This document shows, in pieces, positions 52,831-61,224 of a DNA stretch of 63,656 nt. Under the pieces are notes generated by a model that did not search any database, was not told the DNA's origin, and worked only from the letters and a program-made list of their open reading frames with translations. The first letter of the stretch is position 1; the number at the start of each line of letters is the position of its first letter. The stretch is from Glaciecola sp. UBA2563. GTDB taxonomy: Bacteria; Pseudomonadota; Gammaproteobacteria; Enterobacterales; Alteromonadaceae. The position numbers and the translations under genes are program-made. Location of the stretch: the NCBI GenBank assembly GCA_002340325.1, contig DDLV01000097.1, positions 1 through 63,656 of the forward strand, written 5' to 3'.

Positions 52831-53787
52831 ATGAAGTGGCACAAACTTGGAAAAACGTTTGATCCAACAAAGTTAAACGATAAACCGTGGTTAAACGCCT
52901 ATGCTCAATGCACATCGACATTAATTCGCGATGACTACATTCGAGTCTATTTCTCATGCAGACCAGAACCCGATGCTCATGGTCAATATGTTAGTTACAC
53001 CGCATTCGTAGATTTTGATAGATCAGATATAACATCGATAGTAAATGTTGCAAAACAGCCGGTGCTCGCGTTGGGCGAATTGGGCACATTTGATGAATTC
53101 GGTATTTATCCAACGTCAATTTTAGAAAAAGATGGGGTGGTTTTTTTGTATTACGCGGGTTGGACGCGAATGCAATCAGTCTTTGCAAACGTTGCTATTG
53201 GCGTAGCTAAAAGCACAGATGATGGTGAAACTTTCAAACGCTTGGGCCAAGGACCTATTCTCTCACGTACGCTAAATGAACCTTTTCAAGTGAGTGGACC
53301 AAAGGTCAGAGTATTCGATGGCGTTTATTACATGTTTTATGTGTCTGGTGAAAAATGGGTCACGACCGAACATGGAGATTCAGAGACATTTTACAAAATT
53401 AAATTAGCCGTTTCAGATGACGGAATATCTTGGAGACGGGATGGAAAAGCCTTGATTCCAGATATCCTTGGTAACGATGAATGCCAAGCGGGCCCCGATG
53501 TCTTTTACAAGGCAGGAAAGTACCATATGTATTTTAGCTATAGATATGGACTTGATTTTAGAAATAACGATAGAGGCTATCGTATCGGCTATGCCTATTC
53601 CAATGACTTGGTGAATTGGAAAAGAGATGATGCCAATGCAGGAATAGGTCTATCAAATGAGGGTTGGGATTCTACTGATATGCACTATCCACACGTTTTT
53701 GCTCTAGACGATAAATACTATATGTTGTACAACGGCAACAAATTTGGCCGAGACGGCTTTGGTCTTGCTGAACTGCGCGAGGGATAG
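52831..53787 (+). CDS. five-bladed beta-propeller glycosidase-like protein (GH43/GH32/GH130-like)
   Basis: A 318-residue protein with repeated blade motifs. TLIRDDYIRVYFSCRPEPD, FLYYAGWTRM, DGVYYMFYVSGEKW, GKYHMYFSYRYG and KYYMLYNGNKFGRDGFGLAEL each contain the F/Y-Y-x-G/S pattern of beta-propeller glycosidases and phosphorylases. No signal peptide is present, so it is cytoplasmic. In glycan clusters such proteins may act on nucleotide-sugars or as sugar-transfer enzymes; a true hydrolase role is doubtful. The family is not certain. Confidence 0.72.
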   Translation: MKWHKLGKTFDPTKLNDKPWLNAYAQCTSTLIRDDYIRVYFSCRPEPDAHGQYVSYTAFVDFDRSDITSIVNVAKQPVLALGELGTFDEFGIYPTSILEKDGVVFLYYAGWTRMQSVFANVAIGVAKSTDDGETFKRLGQGPILSRTLNEPFQVSGPKVRVFDGVYYMFYVSGEKWVTTEHGDSETFYKIKLAVSDDGISWRRDGKALIPDILGNDECQAGPDVFYKAGKYHMYFSYRYGLDFRNNDRGYRIGYAYSNDLVNWKRDDANAGIGLSNEGWDSTDMHYPHVFALDDKYYMLYNGNKFGRDGFGLAELREG

Positions 53788-53789
53788 AG

Positions 53790-54347
53790 ATGAATATTCA
53801 AGGTATCTCAACCACGTTGCGAGCAATTGAAGAAGAAGACTTAACTGTATTACATAAATGGTCAAATAACACTGAATTACAAAAAGCGATGGGCAATATT
53901 CATTTCCCCAGTTCCCGGTCTTTTCATAAAAGCTGGTTCGAAAAAACACTCGATGACACTCATAATCAGCGCTTTGCCATTGAAACTAAAGACCACGGAC
54001 TCATCGGCATCTCTAGTTTAATGAAAATAGACTGGAGAAATAATAATGCTTGGCATGGGATCATGCTGGGTGACAAAGATACTAGAGGCAAAGGGTATGC
54101 GTTTGATGCGGTGATGGCGACGATGCGCTATGCATTTGATGAGCTGCATCTCAATCGCCTGGATGGACAGATGATCGAATACAATATCGCTTCAATTAAG
54201 TTCTATTGTAAAAAGCTAGGCTGGAAAGAAGAAGGGAGAGCGCGGGAGTGGTACTACACTCAAGGCCGGTACTGGGACAGGGTTATTGTTGGCATCACTA
54301 AAAAAGACTATCTACAGTTGGTTGAAGAAACAGGATATTGGAATTGA
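53790..54347 (+). CDS. GNAT acyltransferase (RimJ/RimL-like)
   Basis: A 185-residue GNAT enzyme starting 2 bp after the propeller gene. TLRAIEEEDLTVLHKWSNN begins the fold, the acetyl-CoA loop reads DKDTRGKGYAFDAV, and NIASIKFYCKKLGWKEEGRAREW is the family's N-x-x-S/A-x-x-x-Y/F-x-K-x-G-F motif. In comparable loci such proteins N-acylate amino sugars (for example PseH or VioB-like steps), which would fit the product of the DegT aminotransferase. The acyl group is unknown. Confidence 0.85.
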   Translation: MNIQGISTTLRAIEEEDLTVLHKWSNNTELQKAMGNIHFPSSRSFHKSWFEKTLDDTHNQRFAIETKDHGLIGISSLMKIDWRNNNAWHGIMLGDKDTRGKGYAFDAVMATMRYAFDELHLNRLDGQMIEYNIASIKFYCKKLGWKEEGRAREWYYTQGRYWDRVIVGITKKDYLQLVEETGYWN

Positions 54348-54474
54348 GAATCGCAAACACTGAAATTGGGCAGCGCGTCTATAATTTACGCGCGTATCTG
54401 CACGTAGCTAAAGCTAAGTCGAGCAAGTTCTCAAACAGTTTTACCTTACTTTCACTATAAATGAGCTATGTGTA

Positions 54475-55209
54475 ATGACTAGAAATTACAATGAAGAAAG
54501 CTCAGATAAAGATGGGAATAAGTTTGCACACAGCTTTGACTATGACGTGCTGCATAAATATATGCTCAAATCTTTTTTACCCTATTTTGTAAAGCCTGGG
54601 AAAGCGCTTGAACTTGGTTGCTTTGAAGGAAGATTTACAAAACGACTCGCAAATGAATTCTCCGACCTAACATGTGTTGAAGCATCAGAAAAGGCAATCG
54701 GTATTGCACAATTAGCACTGCCTGACATTACAATATACAACGATGTGTTTGAAACAGTAGCGCTACGCAATCAATACGATAATATCATCATGACGCATGT
54801 ATTAGAGCATCTTGACGATCCTGTATTTGTGCTAAAAAGAATAAATAATGAATGGTTATCTGACAAAGGGCGATTGTTTTTAGTTTGCCCAAATGCCAAT
54901 GCGCCCTCTAGACAAATTGCAGTAAAAATGGGGCTCATTTCCCACAATTCAGCGGTTACACCGAGTGAAAAAGAACACGGCCACCATATCACCTATTCGT
55001 TAGATACTCTCGAAAGAGATGCTCGCGAAGCGGGCCTCAAGGTAATTCGAAGAGAGGGTATTTTTTTTAAAGCGTTAGCAAATTTCCAATGGGACAAATT
55101 ACTTAAAACTGACATCATCTCGCATGAATTTCTTGAGGGATGTTACGAACTCGGGCATGTATATCCGGATTTGTGCTCAAGTATATTTTTACTCTGTGAA
55201 AAAGGTTAA
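54475..55209 (+). CDS. SAM-dependent methyltransferase (class I), second in operon
   Basis: A 244-residue Rossmann methyltransferase: ALELGCFEGRFTKRLA (motif I), VEASEKAIGIAQ, IMTHVLEHLDDPVFVLKRI (motif IV) and RLFLVCPNANAPSRQIAV. It resembles the one at 52069 in order and ending. It lies 127 bp after the GNAT gene, so it could have its own promoter. Two methyltransferases in the block imply two methyl groups or two substrates. Confidence 0.87.
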   Translation: MTRNYNEESSDKDGNKFAHSFDYDVLHKYMLKSFLPYFVKPGKALELGCFEGRFTKRLANEFSDLTCVEASEKAIGIAQLALPDITIYNDVFETVALRNQYDNIIMTHVLEHLDDPVFVLKRINNEWLSDKGRLFLVCPNANAPSRQIAVKMGLISHNSAVTPSEKEHGHHITYSLDTLERDAREAGLKVIRREGIFFKALANFQWDKLLKTDIISHEFLEGCYELGHVYPDLCSSIFLLCEKG

Positions 55210-55254
55210 CAAGGCGGCTCGTCTTCAACATCGGATATACAGGCAGTTTTGTTA

Positions 55255-55282
55255 TAATCGTTTTATCATAATCGTTTTATCA
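55255..55282. repeat. tandem 14-bp repeat between convergent genes
   Basis: TAATCGTTTTATCA occurs twice in direct succession, followed by TAACGA. It overlaps the stop codon of the GT41 gene (55280). It may be replication slippage; no function is evident. Confidence 0.7.
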
Positions 55283-57241
55283 TAACGACATAGTCTTTGT
55301 TTTACCTGCGCTGTTGCTGTCTTTGCACGCCACTGTCGTTTTTTGAGCATTTTGTTGATACTCATCCATCTTCCATACAGATTTGTCAACATCCTTAATG
55401 CTATTGTGATTGTCATAAAGCCACTTCATAGTATTTAAGAATTCAGAGTTATGTTGATTTAACTTGTTCTCAAAGAAAATTGACTCAGTATCTTGGCTTA
55501 GCAACAACTGACTAATACTTTCTCGGATCTTCGCATCATCAATGAGTTTGGTGGCGACAGATATATAGTCTTCTAATGACCTGGCGATCAACCAATTAGG
55601 TATTTTACTTTTTTGTACAAAAAGCGCATCTGTCCGACTATGAGGTTCATCACCAAGTAAACATACCAATGGAATGCATTGGCGAATTGCATCAATGTTA
55701 CTGTTCGTGCCTCCAAAAGGAAAAGGGCTGAGTTGGATGTCGCACTCATTTATGTTGTTCAGATATGTAATGTAGTCTGATGTTTGATAAACAACGGCAT
55801 CATGAATGAAGCGTTTTATTCTCTTTTCTATAATTGCAAAACTCAACGACGTTTCATTCGGAAAGAAATGAAACTCTACGCTGGTTGTTACCTGCTTTTT
55901 GATTTGTATAAGAGTCTGCATAAACTCATAGTTCAGCTTCAAAGATATGCTGGGGATACAAATTTTTATCTTTGTGGGATTAACGTTTACCTTAGGTTTG
56001 ATACCACAATATGCGGGGTGGGAAATCAATGGCTCTGATGACGTACTTTTTTGTACGATAACCTTTTCACTAAAACAGTTTTTCTCTTCTGAAAAGATTT
56101 CATGTTGAACAATGGCATAATCAATGTAAGGCGTTCTGCTGGTAGCAGGGTGTCCTAGTGTCATTACTTGGATTGGTGCTAAGCGCATGTTTGCTATGAG
56201 GATTACCCAAGGCTCCATTCCAATGCTTGGAAAATACAATATATCAGGCTCGTATTTCAAAATGGCAGCAACCATTTCTCTAGGCCGGTAAAGCAGTGGA
56301 TCAATAATGAGCACATGATCAAAGTCTTCTTTACTCTTGTCATCAACTCTGCATTCTCGACAAACGCCAATAATTTCAAAATGTGCTTTTAGTTGCCTGA
56401 TATTCGGTGAATAGCAGCGATACATAGCCGAGTGACTAGTGTGTCTCTCTATTGGTATAACGATTTTGGGCTTCGATTTTTGTCGATTTTCCTGCACAGA
56501 TTCCGAAATATCGGCTGCCACCGGCCTCATAATACTGGAAAGTGCCTTGTTGAGTATTTCTTTAATATCGTGTTTGTTTGGTTGCATCCAGTAACTGCAG
56601 GACATCCATAGATTAGCGATACGGTCCAACACTTTTGCATTGATAACAAGCTTCTTAAATTGCTTTGCCAAAGTCAGCGCATGTGTCTTATTTTCCATCT
56701 CTTGTTGTGTATGAATGGTATGCTCATCAAACAGATTAACAAAGCACACAAAAGCAACTTCGGGAGCAAATGATATAAGATTATCAAGTCTTTTAGGCGT
56801 ATTGGAAGACAGCGAATGGATAAGCAGTAGTTTGTGAATGACTTGTATATCTGTATTAGTTATGTCTGGCTGGTTGCTCTCAGATTTACTATTCATCAAT
56901 AGTCGGTCTGCAATATGGTCCGTGTTTTTGAACCCTGCTACTTCGAAAAAACCGACAATATGCCGTTTATACGTCATTAGTTCAATGCAAGTTTCTTTTG
57001 ACAAACTTAGATCCGGGTTGAGTAACAGAGCTGTAAAAACTTCACAAAATCTCTTTGCAAAATTAGTCATTATATTCGTATTATCTGGGTTCGCGCCGAA
57101 TGTCAGCCCACCTTTTTCGACGCTATCGAATATAATTAATAAGTCTGAGACAGCTTCATTAATGTCATTTGAGTATACTTTTTGCTCGAAGTCATCAAAA
57201 GAGACAGGTTTTTGTATATACATTTCTCTGGCGCTTAACAC
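55280..57241 (-). CDS. GT41 protein glycosyltransferase (HMW1C/NGT/OGT-like)
   Basis: A 653-residue cytoplasmic glycosyltransferase. The N-terminal half (1-250) is all-helical, as in HMW1C/NGT. The GT-B core follows: KIVIPIERHTSHSAMYR, YFPSIGMEP, APIQVMTLGHPATS (363-368), YIDYAIV, K435 in ISLKLNYEFMQ, and the UDP-sugar loop SPFPFGGTNSNID (505-517). The order closely follows Actinobacillus NGT and Haemophilus HMW1C, which attach glucose to Asn of adhesins; OGT/SPINDLY acts on Ser/Thr. Which residue is used here cannot be told. It follows the sulfotransferase by 166 bp on the same strand. Confidence 0.85.
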   Translation of the reverse strand: MLSAREMYIQKPVSFDDFEQKVYSNDINEAVSDLLIIFDSVEKGGLTFGANPDNTNIMTNFAKRFCEVFTALLLNPDLSLSKETCIELMTYKRHIVGFFEVAGFKNTDHIADRLLMNSKSESNQPDITNTDIQVIHKLLLIHSLSSNTPKRLDNLISFAPEVAFVCFVNLFDEHTIHTQQEMENKTHALTLAKQFKKLVINAKVLDRIANLWMSCSYWMQPNKHDIKEILNKALSSIMRPVAADISESVQENRQKSKPKIVIPIERHTSHSAMYRCYSPNIRQLKAHFEIIGVCRECRVDDKSKEDFDHVLIIDPLLYRPREMVAAILKYEPDILYFPSIGMEPWVILIANMRLAPIQVMTLGHPATSRTPYIDYAIVQHEIFSEEKNCFSEKVIVQKSTSSEPLISHPAYCGIKPKVNVNPTKIKICIPSISLKLNYEFMQTLIQIKKQVTTSVEFHFFPNETSLSFAIIEKRIKRFIHDAVVYQTSDYITYLNNINECDIQLSPFPFGGTNSNIDAIRQCIPLVCLLGDEPHSRTDALFVQKSKIPNWLIARSLEDYISVATKLIDDAKIRESISQLLLSQDTESIFFENKLNQHNSEFLNTMKWLYDNHNSIKDVDKSVWKMDEYQQNAQKTTVACKDSNSAGKTKTMSL

Positions 57242-57407
57242 TTATAAACGTTCAATTGTGATTTTTGGCAGCAAAACGAATACCAAGATAATAAAAGCTT
57301 CATAAAAAATAACGTACTGAAAAACGCTTAGCCGTATCTAATTGCGAAGCACGCAAACTTATACTCATATTTGTTTACTCTATCAATGCCAATACACACT
57401 TGTAAAC

Positions 57408-58334
57408 TCACAGGTTCCGCCAAATCCTTAAATCTAGCCCTGTCAAGTTAGAAAGCTCTTCTTCATCTTTTTGAAAATGATTTTCGTATAACTCATTAAT
57501 TCTTTCGCTATTTGGTGACTCTTCATCGAGTAGTGTTTTGATGCGTTTTAACCTGCTATCTACCATTTGAATTGGTTTTTTGATGAGCCTGACTCGTCCC
57601 TTATAGTCAGTGTTGATTAGCCACCCCCCTTTGGGCATTTGAATGTTGTTTTCTTGCCCCGCACGCCCAAGCTTTACATTCGCATCTTTTTCAAAATGTA
57701 TTAGCTGAACTTTTTTTCCAGAATTTGCACGAGGTAACTCATCAATGTTCATTTTTGAAACACCTAGGAAATCAAAACAATCATCTAACACGCTTTGGTA
57801 GTTATTAAGTAAATCTTCAAAGCAAATAAAGTGGAAATTTTTACGATGAAAGACTTCAAGATAAAACTTTATTTGCGAAAGATATCTACCTCTCCCAAAA
57901 TAGCTAAAACTATTCTGGGCATCTGTTCGCTGCTGCAGTGCTTCCATTCTCAACGCGTTGTCAAACGATTCCGATTCCCAAAGCCAATTAAGATACATTT
58001 TGTAATGGGAAATTGCTCTTTGAACAGGGTGTCGTAGAATAATAATAAACTTAATATTCTCTCCAAGTGTCGATGCGATGCGATCGCGAGCAGCGGGGGT
58101 AGGTAATAAATCTGGAGTTATTTCACCGACTGCCTTCTCATCACCAAGCTCAGCAAAAAACTCCAACAAATAGTCGTCGTAGCCCATTGAATACTTGGCC
58201 TCATCGTCAAAAAAATGGGGTTCTTTTTGAAAAACAGGAACGAAGATTTCGGGATGTGAGCGAAAGATGCTATGAAGGGTTGTTGTACCCGCTTTTTGGG
58301 CACCTATGCCAATGAAATTTAGTGTTTTATCCAA
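57408..58334 (-). CDS. PAPS-dependent sulfotransferase
   Basis: A sulfotransferase-fold enzyme of about 308 residues. The PAPS 5'-phosphosulfate loop is IGAQKAGTTTLHSIF and the 3'-phosphate loop is ILRHPVQRAISHY. A conserved SYFGRGRYLSQIKFYLEVF, typical of the Sulfotransfer_1/heparan-sulfotransferase-like group, follows. I set the start at TTG 58334 (good AGAGG upstream and start of the fold); a frame from 58382 is longer but poorly supported. It transfers sulfate from PAPS to a hydroxyl or amino group of a glycan or protein. PAPS synthesis genes are not in view. Confidence 0.85.
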   Translation of the reverse strand: MDKTLNFIGIGAQKAGTTTLHSIFRSHPEIFVPVFQKEPHFFDDEAKYSMGYDDYLLEFFAELGDEKAVGEITPDLLPTPAARDRIASTLGENIKFIIILRHPVQRAISHYKMYLNWLWESESFDNALRMEALQQRTDAQNSFSYFGRGRYLSQIKFYLEVFHRKNFHFICFEDLLNNYQSVLDDCFDFLGVSKMNIDELPRANSGKKVQLIHFEKDANVKLGRAGQENNIQMPKGGWLINTDYKGRVRLIKKPIQMVDSRLKRIKTLLDEESPNSERINELYENHFQKDEEELSNLTGLDLRIWRNL

Positions 58335-58430
58335 AATTTCTCTACCTCTATCAGTAATGCCCGGCAAGGACAAACACACCAACCGAAGTTGATAGCGAAG
58401 GTTATCATCACAAAAACTGTTTACTTCGAA

Positions 58431-58901
58431 TCACACTGGTGTCTGCCAGTCTTTAGTTAAAGCTTTGACATGTGAATCGGTAAATAGGTACATAGCCAAT
58501 GAAATAGTCAAGACCAAAAACACAAGTTTTATAGGTGAAACACTAAAATTGACCTGATAAAGCACAAATAATTGCAATAAAAGATCAATAACGAAAGCGA
58601 CGCAGAATATGGGAAGTAAGTATTTGAAGTATTGATAACGTTCTTTTGCCCAGAAGGTCTTTCTTTTTGACATCAGTATTAATGCCACAATGCCAAGTAC
58701 AGCTGGCAACAACGACAAAAAAAACTCCATCCGATTTGGATACAATAGTTTCATCATGCCGTTTGCATGCTCTCGCGTTGAAAGCGATGCAAGTAAAATC
58801 AAGACGCCTCTACACAAAAACAACGCGCCAGCGTAAAGCACAACTGGCGGTTTCAGCTTGCCTTCACGATCGTAGTGTTCTAATGGTATGTCTATCTTCA
58901 C
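58431..58901 (-). CDS. DUF2919 family membrane protein
   Basis: A protein of about 157 residues with four helices: LYAGALFLCRGVLILLASL, FFLSLLPAVLGIVALILMS, YLLPIFCVAFVIDLLLQLFVLY and LVFLVLTISLAMYLF. It matches the DUF2919 (YfeZ-like) layout, including the W/P-x-x-LY-A-x-LF-L-x-RG start. GTG at 58901 has AAAGG upstream; frames from 58919 or 59015 are longer but weakly supported. It lies 97 bp before the sulfotransferase on the same strand. Function unknown. Confidence 0.75.
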   Translation of the reverse strand: MKIDIPLEHYDREGKLKPPVVLYAGALFLCRGVLILLASLSTREHANGMMKLLYPNRMEFFLSLLPAVLGIVALILMSKRKTFWAKERYQYFKYLLPIFCVAFVIDLLLQLFVLYQVNFSVSPIKLVFLVLTISLAMYLFTDSHVKALTKDWQTPV

Positions 58902-59235
58902 ATTGTCGCCTTTGTACATTTCATGCTTATTTATCAAGATACTACGCGTTGAGGTTAAATCAGCAGCTCGACAATTAACCGGTGAACTGGTGTCAAAACA
59001 AACCGAATAATGCACCCGGTGTTAACGCAGATCATAAGCAATTTTTTGGCCAACTGGTTGTTGCTTTTACTATCCAAGCGCCAGAAATATAGAAGAATAC
59101 GCGAACCTATCGATTGGCAAGTTAATTGCTTTATGTGGGACGTCACAACCTTTATTAGACCATATACTTTAAACGCATTGTTTTATCTTCGCACAGTTAA
59201 GCTGTCGCTGCGGTGCAGTGCGTAAAGTAAAGAGA

Positions 59236-61185
59236 ATGATTGACATCAATATGAATGCAGAACTTAAAATAGCAAAAGCAAAAAGCCTTGCAGAAAAGAA
59301 AAAATTCGACAAGGCGTTACAAATAATCAAAAAAAATAACAAGTCGACAAACAACCAGACCTTTGCGTCCATGCTCATCGAAGGCCTATGCTACAGGCAC
59401 AGAAAAAACTATCAGTTAGCAGAATCTGCCTATAAGAAAGCAAAAAAATTTGCACAATCGTCCAGCGACGAATTATCGCTTTATCAACATATGGTCATGC
59501 TCTATCAAGACACTGGAACTCCAGATTTAGCAATAGATTTTCTTGAAAAGCAGTTAGCAATTACCGGTGTGCCAAATAATCTGAATGCTGCGACAAGACT
59601 GTGCAGCTTAGCTTTTGCTGCTACAAAATATAAAACTGTCATCAAATATGCAAAACAATTACTAGGACTGGAAAAATACTGGGTCGACGCAAGCTTGTTA
59701 CTCGCAGAAACCTACCACAACCTTGGCGACAAAGAAAATTCTTCACATTACATACAGCGGATAATGGATCAGCGGTCAACATTAACGGAACACGAGATTT
59801 ACCAATCCATTTCACAATTCCTCAAACTCGATGATGTAGAAAGCTCGAAGAACTTGCTCGCGAGTAAGGAAAAACAATATGGTGAGATACCGTGGTTTAA
59901 AGAAATCAGCCTCGAAATTGAGAACCATCTTCAAAAAGTACCAGTAGGAAAAAGTGCTGATATTGCTCCACTCAACCGTATTATTTCTGATGACAGTCAA
60001 ATTTCCTCACGAATAGAAGAGTTCCTTTCACTATTAGAAACTATGGGTGCATATATTCATAATGATATTCGGATTTGCGCAATTGATGGCGAGCTATCGA
60101 TAAAATTCTATAGTGAAGAAAATCGATATGTGGAAGCTTTTCTTATCCCTTTATCCTGTATGCCACTTATTAATGATTTTGACTTTACTATTGATGATAG
60201 CGATACCTTAAAAGCCGTGAGTAAGAGGAGCATGCTCAATCCAAACGCCACAAAAGTTATGGCGAATATGGTCGATATTTTCAATCTAACCGGGAAAATA
60301 ACACATTGGAAATCAGTCTATCCTCAATATGCGCTAAGACATTATCCTGATGTTATCAACGAACTGCAAAAATTTAAAAATGGAACGAAAAGTGACGATT
60401 CAATAGACTATGCCGAAGACCAGAATTGGGATGAGGTAGTCATTACATCATTTTTGTCGTCTCGTGCGTTTGTCTTTGAAAAAGAGCAACTTGCAAAAGC
60501 CCATATTTATACTGAAAGACCTTCTGAAAGAGGTTTATTAACCATCATGGATTTTCTAAACCATAGATTTGGAGAAGCGAATTTCTTGTATGCGCCATCT
60601 AAAAAATCCTTGTTATTAAAGAGCATACCTGAGGAAAAATCAAAAGAAGTATTTGTACAATACAACCTGAATGATTTAATGAGTTGCTATTTGAAATATG
60701 GGTTCGTTGATAGCCATTATAAATTTTTGCACTCTATTCCATGCACCTTTAAATTAGCGTCAGACAATAACGTAAGTGAAGTAATAATAGAAAATAGTAA
60801 CGAACGTTATTCAAGTAAACTGCCAGAAGAGTACGAGCATTTAAAAAACTATTTACCCGTCGCGAATTCTAAAGAGCAATGCATTATTCATTTATCGCAC
60901 ATCGCGATCCCTGATATAAAAGATAGGCACTTGTTAAAAGAGTCTATTCTTTTCATATTAACCGAAACTTCGCTAGCGTCGAACTACCAATTTGAATACG
61001 AAAAACACGCTGATGCTAACCTAATAGAAAAAACGATTATTGAAAAGAATATTGATTATTGGGGTAACTTGAAACATATGATAATTACCAAAAACGAAAA
61101 TCACGACGATTTCCCTCGGATACCTGCAGCTGATATTCTCCAATTGTGTGATAAAGCTTTAGCGCGGCTCAAGCCTTACTGCTAA
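59236..61185 (+). CDS. TPR protein fused to a SET-domain methyltransferase
   Basis: A protein of about 650 residues (start uncertain: 59218 GTG, 59236 or 59251 ATG). The N-terminal half is tetratricopeptide-like (AESAYKKAKKFAQS, LAETYHNLGDKENSSHYI). From about residue 270 it follows the SETD/Rubisco-LSMT SET fold: DGELSIKFYSEENRYVEAFLIP, ELQKFKNGT, W..V....LSSRAFVF, then DFLNH (445-449), VFVQYN (478-483) with Tyr482, and YLKYGFVDSH. The SAM-binding GxG near the start is not obvious, so activity is unproven. This is a candidate protein lysine methyltransferase; the target is unknown. It is divergent from the DUF2919/sulfotransferase/GT41 genes. Confidence 0.65.
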   Translation: MIDINMNAELKIAKAKSLAEKKKFDKALQIIKKNNKSTNNQTFASMLIEGLCYRHRKNYQLAESAYKKAKKFAQSSSDELSLYQHMVMLYQDTGTPDLAIDFLEKQLAITGVPNNLNAATRLCSLAFAATKYKTVIKYAKQLLGLEKYWVDASLLLAETYHNLGDKENSSHYIQRIMDQRSTLTEHEIYQSISQFLKLDDVESSKNLLASKEKQYGEIPWFKEISLEIENHLQKVPVGKSADIAPLNRIISDDSQISSRIEEFLSLLETMGAYIHNDIRICAIDGELSIKFYSEENRYVEAFLIPLSCMPLINDFDFTIDDSDTLKAVSKRSMLNPNATKVMANMVDIFNLTGKITHWKSVYPQYALRHYPDVINELQKFKNGTKSDDSIDYAEDQNWDEVVITSFLSSRAFVFEKEQLAKAHIYTERPSERGLLTIMDFLNHRFGEANFLYAPSKKSLLLKSIPEEKSKEVFVQYNLNDLMSCYLKYGFVDSHYKFLHSIPCTFKLASDNNVSEVIIENSNERYSSKLPEEYEHLKNYLPVANSKEQCIIHLSHIAIPDIKDRHLLKESILFILTETSLASNYQFEYEKHADANLIEKTIIEKNIDYWGNLKHMIITKNENHDDFPRIPAADILQLCDKALARLKPYC

Positions 61186-61224
61186 TCCTTTTATCGCAAT
61201 CTGCAGTCTTTTTACACAGAATGT

